Shown here piece by piece: positions 36,102 to 43,363 of a stretch of DNA of 59,937 nt (position 1 is the stretch's first letter; each line of letters opens with the position of its first letter). The translations under genes and the position numbers were made by a program. Below the pieces are notes generated by a model that searched no databases, was not told the origin of the DNA, and worked only from the letters and a program-made list of their open reading frames with translations. Source of the stretch: Planctomycetota bacterium (GTDB lineage: Bacteria > Planctomycetota > UBA1135 > GCA-002686595); contig JAPKBR010000019.1 in the NCBI GenBank assembly GCA_028823345.1, positions 1 to 59,937 of the forward strand. Reading direction: 5' to 3'.

Positions 36102-36288
36102 AGAGGGGGAGAACGGAGAGGATCCGCTACCTACTTAAGATGGGCCACAAACCCCCCATCCGTCAAGGGCCCAAATTGTGTCTCCTGGAAGTTGCCCCTA
36201 GGCCCCCAATTGAGAGGCTTGAAGGCGGTTTTATGGGGCTCCCCCTTGACCAATCGAGCCCCCTTCGTATCCTCCCTGCTCTCAGTGG

Positions 36289-36365
36289 GCGCCCGTAGCT
36301 CAGCTGGATAGAGTGCTTGCCTCCGGAGCAAGAAGTCACAGGTTCGAATCCTGTCGGGCGTACCA
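36289..36365 (+). tRNA. tRNA-Arg (anticodon CCG)
   Basis: A full cloverleaf can be drawn: acceptor GCGCCCG/CGGGCGT (one G-U pair), D arm GCTCAGCTGGATAGAGT, anticodon stem CTTGC/GCAAG with loop CTCCGGA, T arm ACAGG-TTCGAAT-CCTGT. The anticodon CCG (36323-36325) reads CGG codons. The 3' CCA is encoded (36363-36365). It lies between two minus-strand genes. Confidence 0.97.
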
Positions 36366-36405
36366 CCCCCTTTCGCTGGGGACCATGGGGTCTCCATCCA
36401 GGGGC

Positions 36406-37575
36406 TCATTTGCGCACTAAAGCATCCTGCACAATTGGAGCAAGGAGCTCGGCCGCCACCGCTTGCCCGCGAGCATTCCAGTGAATGTCCTCGCCTCCCA
36501 CAAACAAACCCTCGGGGCCCGCCCGGCTTAGATCGGGGGTCACGTCACGAGTCGCCCACCCGGCCGTCTCTGCCGCCCCTAAGACACGGGCAGTGAGCCT
36601 CAAAGGGTCGTATTCTTTCCATATCGACACACTCGGTCGAACGGGATAGCTTGGGTCCACATCCACCCGAGAGGGCACGATCAGGGCAAGGCAGCTAGCC
36701 CCCTGGGCCTCGACCTCGCCACGCAACTCACGCAAGACAGCCGTCAGCAGGGCGAGCTTATGACTCGCGCTTGGCGCATGCTCCAACAGGGCCACATCCG
36801 CATCCCAAGTGTCACGCTCCAAGTCACCTACCAAGGCGTCACCAGAAATATAGTCCTCGTACTGTTGGACGGCAGCGACATACCACGCCTCCACCAGGCG
36901 CCCACTGTCTAGCACCGGCGAGAAGCCTGTTTCGGAGAAGCTCGATCGCCACCAGCGCAAGAGCGCAGGATCTTCGGCTAATTCCCTGCGCTGATCAAAG
37001 CGGTCGCGAACCGCGGCTCCTAAACTTGGACGGCGACGAACCAGCTCGCCGTTCTCGTTCAGCTCGAACAGCTTGTTGCGCATCAGATCCCCAAGATCGT
37101 TGTGGGCGCAAAGCACAAGAACCACCAACTCGGGTGCCAGCTTGGCTCCTTCACGCCGGTACCAAAGCAGGGTCTGATCCGGCCCATAGCTCTCGCGGCC
37201 AGCATTCAGCACCTCCACCTGATCATCGAGCAAACCGGCCAATTGGGCCCTCAGGGTGTCTTTCTCGGGGGAATTACCGGCGAGAACCAAGCTATCCCCA
37301 AGGAGGAGCACCCGGGGCCGGCGGTGGACGGGATCGGGCTCAGGACCACGTAAACCATGGGAGTTGATCTGCACTAGGACCCGTCTGTGGTCCGACCCTG
37401 CCGGCATCAACTGCAGCCGCTGGGATCCGGGCAGCGCATCATGCAACAGATCCGCGTCCAAGCGATAGTTCTGCCCCGGCGCGGGGAACCAATAGCGAAG
37501 GCCGACCTCAGCCAGGGCGGCCGCGATCAAGAGGCCCGCAAGAAGGGCCCCTACGCGACGAAGGTTTTTGGACAC
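36406..37575 (-). CDS. Membrane-anchored SGNH/GDSL hydrolase
   Basis: The block I serine motif VLLLGDSLVLAG follows one N-terminal transmembrane helix (GALLAGLLIAAALAEVGL). The Gly/Asn blocks are less clear (LNAGRESYGPD, VLCAHND), and the catalytic Asp/His pair is in GGEDIHWNARG near the C-terminus. The family includes esterases, lipases and O-acetyl sugar transferases or deacetylases. The proposed start is a GTG one base after the stop of the aldo/keto reductase (TAG-A-GTG), giving 389 residues; an upstream in-frame start at 37632 would overlap that gene by 56 bp. Confidence 0.85.
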   Translation of the reverse strand: MSKNLRRVGALLAGLLIAAALAEVGLRYWFPAPGQNYRLDADLLHDALPGSQRLQLMPAGSDHRRVLVQINSHGLRGPEPDPVHRRPRVLLLGDSLVLAGNSPEKDTLRAQLAGLLDDQVEVLNAGRESYGPDQTLLWYRREGAKLAPELVVLVLCAHNDLGDLMRNKLFELNENGELVRRRPSLGAAVRDRFDQRRELAEDPALLRWWRSSFSETGFSPVLDSGRLVEAWYVAAVQQYEDYISGDALVGDLERDTWDADVALLEHAPSASHKLALLTAVLRELRGEVEAQGASCLALIVPSRVDVDPSYPVRPSVSIWKEYDPLRLTARVLGAAETAGWATRDVTPDLSRAGPEGLFVGGEDIHWNARGQAVAAELLAPIVQDALVRK

Positions 37576-37576
37576 T

Positions 37577-38536
37577 CTAGACAACGGTCGCGGGGAAGAG
37601 CTCCTCCAACGCGGCCAGGGTCTCGGGCTCAAGGGTCGCGTTCAGCGCTCCAAGGTTTTCATGAAGCTGCTCCATCCGAGTAGCGCCGGTGATCACGCAG
37701 GCCACCGAGTCTTGGTTCAAGATCCAGGCCAACGCCAACTGGGAGGGTTTGAGCCCCGCCCCTTTGGCCAAGGCAGAAAATGCACTCAAGCGCTTGCGCC
37801 CATCGTCGGTCAGGTGAGGCTTCAACCAATTCGTGTCGGATCCGCGAGTCCCTTCGGGAGTCTCTGCGTCATACTTTCCCGTCAAAAGGCCCCCAGCGAG
37901 GGGACTCCAGCACACAAGCCCCATCCCGTTTTCTCGCACGGCAGGCTGGACCTCGGCTTCGATTTCCCGGTTGAGCAGGTTGTATTGGGGCTGCTCGACG
38001 ATTGGGGCATACCAACCATGTTGGCGGCAAAGATCATGGGCTTTCCTTAGGCTCTCTGCGCTCCAGCACGAGGTTCCCCAATAGAGCACCTTGCCCTGTT
38101 GAACGAGATGGTCCATGGCTCGAATGGTCTCCTCAAGGGGAACATTGGGATCCTCCCGGTGGCAGAAGAAAAGGTCCAAATAGTCCATCCCAAGCCGCCC
38201 CAGGCTGCGATCACAGCTTTCGAGAATGTGCTTGCGGGAAAGCCCGTGATCGTTGGGTGCGTCGCTTTGGGGCCAAAAGCACTTGCTGGAAATCACTAGC
38301 TCATGGCGAGGCACATGGGCCAAGGCCCGGCCCGCGGCTTCTTCAGCCGCGCCCCTGGCATAGGCATCTGCTAGATCCACAAAGTTCACCCCAGCATCTA
38401 TGGCCGCCCCAAGAATATTGGAGGTGGTGCCCTCTTCAATGGAGCCGCCAAAGGTCAGCCAACCACCGATTGAAATTGCGCTGACCTCTAAGCCGGATTT
38501 GCCCACACGCCTATATTGCATTTTGCTACTGCTCAT
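37577..38536 (-). CDS. Aldo/keto reductase
   Basis: A TIM-barrel NADPH-dependent reductase of 319 residues. The catalytic tetrad is visible: Asp and Tyr in FVDLADAYARG, Lys in VISSKCF, His in LFFCHREDP. It resembles the potassium channel beta-subunit/YghZ group (KVLYWGTSCWSAE, WSPLAGGLLTGKY). It reduces small carbonyl compounds; the exact substrate is unknown. It lies 34 bp downstream of the radical SAM gene and is coupled to the hydrolase gene. Confidence 0.93.
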   Translation of the reverse strand: MSSSKMQYRRVGKSGLEVSAISIGGWLTFGGSIEEGTTSNILGAAIDAGVNFVDLADAYARGAAEEAAGRALAHVPRHELVISSKCFWPQSDAPNDHGLSRKHILESCDRSLGRLGMDYLDLFFCHREDPNVPLEETIRAMDHLVQQGKVLYWGTSCWSAESLRKAHDLCRQHGWYAPIVEQPQYNLLNREIEAEVQPAVRENGMGLVCWSPLAGGLLTGKYDAETPEGTRGSDTNWLKPHLTDDGRKRLSAFSALAKGAGLKPSQLALAWILNQDSVACVITGATRMEQLHENLGALNATLEPETLAALEELFPATVV

Positions 38537-38570
38537 GCCGCGCAGGATAACGCCTCGGGGGCGGGTGGAC

Positions 38571-40121
38571 TCAATCCATATGAGCCATCACGCGCTCATC
38601 GCCCATTTGCAAGCGCAAGGCCATGCGTCGCGCAACGCGGCCAAAGACCACCTCGTAGACGCGCAAGAAGCCCTTTGCTGTGACCCGTCTGATGAAATCA
38701 ACAATGGTCCAATAGCGCGGCCCCGACAATCCTTGGGCGTGGGCGTACAACTTGGCCTGCTCACTGACCATCCATTCGCTGTACAGCATGTACATGATGA
38801 GGTAGAGCGGAGCTAAGAAGTGCACCTTGATCGCCGGCTTAGCCAGGGGCATCAGCCAGGGATAACGCACCAAGATCGGGAATAGCTTGTGCAGATTCTC
38901 GATCTCGTGCTTGTTGTCGTATTCGATCGAACTGGTGCGGTTGAACTTGACCGGGAAGTCGTCATAGGCCGCCACTGCGTAGCCCATTTCCTTGGTCATG
39001 TCCTCGATGTCAAACATGGGGTAGGGCTGCATGATCGAGACCAGCGGGTGATCTACCTTGCAACGAATGTTGAGTCGGACAGTGTCGAACTCGTCCTCCA
39101 TGCTGGCTCCAGGGCCGCCAAGCATGTTCAGAGAACCAAGGCGAATGCCGTGCTTCTTGATCCAGCCCGCGGAGTCTTCCAGCTGCTTCAGGGTCGTGTT
39201 CTTACGGAATATTGCGTTGCGGATGTAGTCGCTGGCAGCCTCAAAGGCGATGCGAGCGTAAACGCAGCCGGCCTTCTTGAGCTGAACGATGTGCCGCTCC
39301 TTAGTCATGTTGGCCATCAGGATGCAGTCAAACGGCAACCCGACTTCTTTGGGGTACTTTTCGCAGAACTCATCCAGCCACTTGCCGGAAAGGTTGAAGA
39401 TGTCATCCAAGAAGTGAACGAACTTCAGGTTGTACTTGTCCCTGACGTCTTTGATCTCGGCGATCACATGATCCACCGAGCGCTTGCGGACGTACTTGGC
39501 GTTCGTGGACGAATAGACCTTCTTCTTCAACGCGTGGTGGAAGCAGAAGGAGCAGTTCATGGGGCAACCGCGCTGGGTCACAAACACCTTACGGTCCGAA
39601 TCCCGATAGACCGATCCAGCGTCATAGATAACCGAGCGGTCAGGAATGCCGAGCGCATCAAGGTCTGTGGCGGGGGGCCGCTGACCGTTCACTAAGATCT
39701 CGCCGGATTCGCGGTCCCGGAACCAAAAGTTTTCGACCTCCGTGTAGTCCTCGCCCGCTGCCAACAAGTTCAGTAACTCGGGCATTGCCTCCTCGCCCTC
39801 ACCGCGACAAATTGCGTCGAGCCCAGGGGTCTCCTCCAAGATTTCCGGCACATAAGTCGGGTGCGGTCCGCCCATGATGGAAAACACGTTGGGGAGCACG
39901 TCCTTAACCTTGCGGTTGAGGTCCACAAAGTACTGCTGCATGCCCGTGGTCGTCGAGTAGGCAATCACATCTGGGTTGTACTCCTTAACCTTTTCAATCC
40001 ACTCCTTGTCTGGCAAGAAGAGACCCTTGGTTTCGTGCCCCGCATCTTTGATTGCGCGGGAGAGCCACATCACACCCAGCATCTCCTGGGGCAAGTACTC
40101 ATTGATAAATAGGACCTTCAT
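38571..40121 (-). CDS. B12-binding radical SAM enzyme
   Basis: The N-terminal cobalamin-binding Rossmann part (MKVLFINEYLPQEM to IMGGPHPTYVPE, EGEEAMPELL) is followed by the radical SAM core. The core's cluster motif is CPMNCSFC (CxxxCxxC) near residue 190, with FLDDIFNLS downstream. The last 100 residues are hydrophobic in places (FLAPLYLIMYMLYSEW). The class covers methyltransferases and lipid or pigment ring-forming enzymes, such as the HpnP/HpnJ and BchE relatives. A glycosyltransferase gene lies upstream and reductase and hydrolase genes downstream, so lipid or glycolipid tailoring is a reasonable guess. Confidence 0.9.
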   Translation of the reverse strand: MKVLFINEYLPQEMLGVMWLSRAIKDAGHETKGLFLPDKEWIEKVKEYNPDVIAYSTTTGMQQYFVDLNRKVKDVLPNVFSIMGGPHPTYVPEILEETPGLDAICRGEGEEAMPELLNLLAAGEDYTEVENFWFRDRESGEILVNGQRPPATDLDALGIPDRSVIYDAGSVYRDSDRKVFVTQRGCPMNCSFCFHHALKKKVYSSTNAKYVRKRSVDHVIAEIKDVRDKYNLKFVHFLDDIFNLSGKWLDEFCEKYPKEVGLPFDCILMANMTKERHIVQLKKAGCVYARIAFEAASDYIRNAIFRKNTTLKQLEDSAGWIKKHGIRLGSLNMLGGPGASMEDEFDTVRLNIRCKVDHPLVSIMQPYPMFDIEDMTKEMGYAVAAYDDFPVKFNRTSSIEYDNKHEIENLHKLFPILVRYPWLMPLAKPAIKVHFLAPLYLIMYMLYSEWMVSEQAKLYAHAQGLSGPRYWTIVDFIRRVTAKGFLRVYEVVFGRVARRMALRLQMGDERVMAHMD

Positions 40122-40263
40122 GGGACGTTCTTTTAGAAGACGCGTATAGGGGTTCGTATTGGGCTGCCTTGGACGGGAGAGACCGGAACTACGGACCAGT
40201 TCGAAGACAACAGGAACCTAGTCTATCGGCTCTTTTTGTGTCCGGGGGGCAATCTGCCTTCTT

Positions 40264-41445
40264 CTATTTTTGAGGCCCCGGCCCCAAACCTTCGATTGCG
40301 GCTTCCAGGACCGCCTCCACTTGGCTGAAAGTCCCCTTACGGGTGAACTCTGAGGCCCTTTTTAGGCCCTCGGCCGCGAATTGGGCCCCCAGTTCGGGGT
40401 TCTCACAGATTTCCCTCAAAGCACGTGCCACATCCGATGGGTCTTGCGGATTGACCAGGAGGCCGTTGACCCTGTCCTCGACCACCTCAGGATTGCCGCA
40501 CACGCCGCTGGCCACCATAGGGGTGCCCAAGGCTTGGACCTCCAGGAGGGTATGAGAGAGCCCTTCGTACTCGCTGACAAGGGCAAACACATCCGCCGCC
40601 CGAATCCAGAGGGAAATTTCAGAGTGGGGAACGTTGCCCAAGAAGCGCACCCGGTCAGCCACCCCCAAGTCCCGGGCAAGCTGCTCCCACTCGGCCTGCA
40701 TGTCCCCGTCACCGGCCACCGCCAAGTGCACTTCGTCAGGCAACTCCGTCAGGGCGCGCAGAATCTGGTCCACGCGCTTCCAGCCCATCAATCGGCAAAT
40801 GGTCAGCACCAACTTACCCTTGTGTTCGCAACCCACCTCGGCCCGGGCCTCGTCACGGGTTTGCGGCACATCTTCGGGCTTGGGGCCATGGTAGGCATTG
40901 AAGATCCGGCGTACCTTTTCAGGAGCAACCCCATGATGCTGCACGAGAATCTGCCGCAGAAATTCAGAACACGAGATGATCCCGGTACACCAAGACCACC
41001 AACGACGCTGCAGGAATCGCACGAGGCGCACCTGCCAGCCATAGGTGTGATTTTGAAATTCCACAATCCCGTCCCCGCCACACCAACCCTTGCGGTGCGA
41101 AATCTCCCACGATCCGTCCACCATGATGCGGATCACAACCGGCTTGCCGCGCAGCTTTGCGGCGAGCACATGCAGCAGGGCCAGGTGCTCGTTCACATAG
41201 ACCACATCAGCCCAGCCCGCAGCTCGGAACACGGTCCAAAATGCCCGCAAATAGCGCAGGGGTAGGGATCCGGGGCTAATCGCCTGCACGGGAAAAGGGT
41301 GCGCCTCGGGTTGGAGGTTCGAACAAAAGGCCACAACCTTAACCTCGTGCCCTCGCTCCTGCAGAAAGCGGGCCACGCTGGGGACGTAGACCGCTGGCCC
41401 GCCAAGGTCGGGAGGGAAAACAGGTGAAGTGACCAACACGCGCAT
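40264..41445 (-). CDS. GT4-family glycosyltransferase
   Basis: This GT-B glycosyltransferase (393 residues) has a donor-side N-terminal loop PVFPPDLGGPAVYV. Its C-terminal half holds ICRLMGWKRVDQILRAL, VAGDGDMQAEWEQLA, RVRFLGNVPHSE and the E-x7-E type motif SEYEGLSHTLLEVQALGTP, all typical of GT4. It transfers a sugar from a nucleotide donor, probably to a lipid or surface glycan. It is 142 bp upstream of the radical SAM gene. Confidence 0.93.
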   Translation of the reverse strand: MRVLVTSPVFPPDLGGPAVYVPSVARFLQERGHEVKVVAFCSNLQPEAHPFPVQAISPGSLPLRYLRAFWTVFRAAGWADVVYVNEHLALLHVLAAKLRGKPVVIRIMVDGSWEISHRKGWCGGDGIVEFQNHTYGWQVRLVRFLQRRWWSWCTGIISCSEFLRQILVQHHGVAPEKVRRIFNAYHGPKPEDVPQTRDEARAEVGCEHKGKLVLTICRLMGWKRVDQILRALTELPDEVHLAVAGDGDMQAEWEQLARDLGVADRVRFLGNVPHSEISLWIRAADVFALVSEYEGLSHTLLEVQALGTPMVASGVCGNPEVVEDRVNGLLVNPQDPSDVARALREICENPELGAQFAAEGLKRASEFTRKGTFSQVEAVLEAAIEGLGPGPQK

Positions 41446-41555
41446 GTCTGAAGTCTACCCACCGGACACCCGAGCTTCTAGGCTGGACGGCGAACACGCT
41501 GAGGCCGCACCAGCCAACTCCCCTTCCCTTTGCCCTGGGAATGAGGCCTAGGGGC

Positions 41556-43037
41556 CTAGAGCGTCGCCGGATTAGAGCGCTGGGATCCGCGCTCATCCTC
41601 GATCACCTTGAGGCGCTCAAGGGTCACGTCCTCGGTGGGGTAATCACCGGTGAAGCAGGCGTTACAAAAGTGTTCCAGGCACGGGTTTCCCTTGCGGGCC
41701 GCTTGGTTCATTGCTTCGCGATCGAGGTAGACCAAGCGGTCCACGTCCAGGAATTCAGCGATCTCGTCCACGGTGCGGCCATCGGCCACAAACTCCGTTT
41801 TGCTGGCCATATCAACGCCGTAGGGGCAGGGCGCGATGAGGGGCGGGCTGGTGACGGCAAAGTACACGCGCCGCGCTCCTGCGGCCCGGGCCATCTGCAC
41901 GATTCGGCGCGAGGTGTTGCCGCGCACAATCGAGTCATCCACCAACAAGACGTCCTTGCCACGGAACTCGAGGGGAATCACATTCAGCTTGCGCCGGATA
42001 GAAGAGCTACGGCTCGCCTGATCAGGCATGATGAAGGTGCGCCCAATGTAGCGGTTCTTGACCAATCCCTCGCGATAGCGCAGCTTTAGTTCGCTGGCAA
42101 CGGCCATAGCCGCATCGCGCGAAGAATCTGGCACAGGAATAACCACATCCGGCATGGGCTCCCCGAGGGCCTTCCACTGCTTGCCAAGGGCCTTTCCAAA
42201 CCGTCGCCGGGTCTTGTAGACCGAAACGTTGTCGAGGAAGGAGTCGGGGCGGGAAAAGTAAACCCACTCAAAGATACATGGCGTGTGCTTCTCAACCGTG
42301 ACCTTGCGCTGAGTTAAGCCCCGGTCATGGGAAATGAAAACAGCTTCGCCGGGCCCAATTTCCGTGGTGCGCCGATAACCGTTGACATCGAGCACAACGC
42401 TTTCCGAAGCACAGGCAAACCAGCGGCCACGCTCATCGGTCTTCTCGCCGAAACAAATGGGCTTGATGCCGTAAGGGTCGCGGAAGGCGACCATTCCACA
42501 GTCCGCCACGAAGGCGCACACGGAGTAGGCGCCCTTGACCGTTTTATGCACCTTACCGACTGCATAAAATATGTCCTCCACACCGATGACACCTTTATTT
42601 TCAGCGAATCGCTCCGCAAGGCCCTGCTGGAAGACATACAGGATGACCTCCAAATCGCAGGTTGAGTTGAGCCGCGTCCCGCCGCGCACGAACAATTCGT
42701 CACGCAGCTCTGCAAGGTTGGTCACGTTACCGTTGTGCACCATCGCGGTGCCCAAGGGAAAAGTGTGGTGGAATGGCTGCGCATCCTCGCTGCGATTCTC
42801 CCCCACGGTCGGGTAGCGCACGTGCCCCACGCCAACATTCCCGCGCAACCGCTGCATGTCATCCTCTGCAAAGACCTCGGCCACCATGCCGTGGGCCTTA
42901 CGCAAGTTGAAGCGATCGGTGTAGGTGATCATCCCCGCGGCGTCCTGGCCACGGTGCTGGACAGCCAAAAGGCCCTCGTAGATCTCCGGCGCAACATCAA
43001 CGCCGTCGGGGCCAAAAATTCCAATGAAGCCGCACAT
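41556..43037 (-). CDS. purF: Amidophosphoribosyltransferase
   Basis: The first committed enzyme of purine synthesis turns PRPP and glutamine into phosphoribosylamine. The chosen ATG puts Cys at position 2 (MCGFIGIFG), the N-terminal nucleophile of class II glutaminases, with no propeptide. The glutaminase part has GVGHVRYPTVG and VHNGNVTNL. The PRPP loop is DVLLVDDSIVRGNTS. Four cysteines (TPCIFEW, IAPCPYGVD and the pair in HFCNACF) sit where the Bacillus-type enzyme binds a [4Fe-4S] cluster, so this PurF is probably cluster-bearing. Length 493 residues. A candidate promoter lies about 80 bp upstream. Confidence 0.97.
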   Translation of the reverse strand: MCGFIGIFGPDGVDVAPEIYEGLLAVQHRGQDAAGMITYTDRFNLRKAHGMVAEVFAEDDMQRLRGNVGVGHVRYPTVGENRSEDAQPFHHTFPLGTAMVHNGNVTNLAELRDELFVRGGTRLNSTCDLEVILYVFQQGLAERFAENKGVIGVEDIFYAVGKVHKTVKGAYSVCAFVADCGMVAFRDPYGIKPICFGEKTDERGRWFACASESVVLDVNGYRRTTEIGPGEAVFISHDRGLTQRKVTVEKHTPCIFEWVYFSRPDSFLDNVSVYKTRRRFGKALGKQWKALGEPMPDVVIPVPDSSRDAAMAVASELKLRYREGLVKNRYIGRTFIMPDQASRSSSIRRKLNVIPLEFRGKDVLLVDDSIVRGNTSRRIVQMARAAGARRVYFAVTSPPLIAPCPYGVDMASKTEFVADGRTVDEIAEFLDVDRLVYLDREAMNQAARKGNPCLEHFCNACFTGDYPTEDVTLERLKVIEDERGSQRSNPATL

Positions 43038-43363
43038 TCTGGGTGAATTGGGGTAGCTCGTAAGAGAGATGCCCGGACCTGCAATACGCACCTTGGAGGT
43101 CTGGTCTTGAGGTTGTAAATGTAAATCAGTTGGCTGGTTTTGGCAACCCGGCACGTCTCATAATTGGGGCCCCAGGAGCAGTCTTTGGGAGCATCCATGG
43201 GCGTGGCGCGCGCTGAGGCCCAGAGCCTCCACCTAGGCATTCACGGGTCAATACACGTGCCCCTGCTCCAAATTCTGCCCCAGGAAAGGGCATAAGAGTC
43301 TCGGTGGGTCCCCTCGGGGCGGAATTCCGCCCACGATAGGGTCTGTTCAAGCGCCCCGTTTCA
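43038..43363. other. Intergenic region between pepN and purF
   Basis: No gene was seen. It holds a candidate purF promoter (43118-43146) and a perfect 16-bp palindrome GGGCGGAATTCCGCCC (43317-43332) 31 bp after the pepN stop. The palindrome can fold as a 6-bp stem with an AATT loop, perhaps a terminator for pepN or a repressor site. The rest shows no repeat or coding pattern. Confidence 0.5.
43118..43146 (-). promoter_or_regulatory. Candidate sigma70-type promoter of purF
   Basis: On the minus strand TTGCCA (43146-43141), a 17-bp spacer and TACATT (43123-43118) match the housekeeping consensus well in otherwise GC-rich DNA. The transcript would start about 75 nt before the purF ATG. Confidence 0.45.

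Noticed and set aside
36131..36409. Minus-strand frame of 92 codons covering the tRNA-Arg region
   Set aside because: It runs antisense through a well-formed tRNA and has no protein-like features.
38889..39695. 268-codon open frame opposite the radical SAM gene
   Set aside because: It is antisense to intact radical SAM motifs and lacks a start signal or homology pattern.
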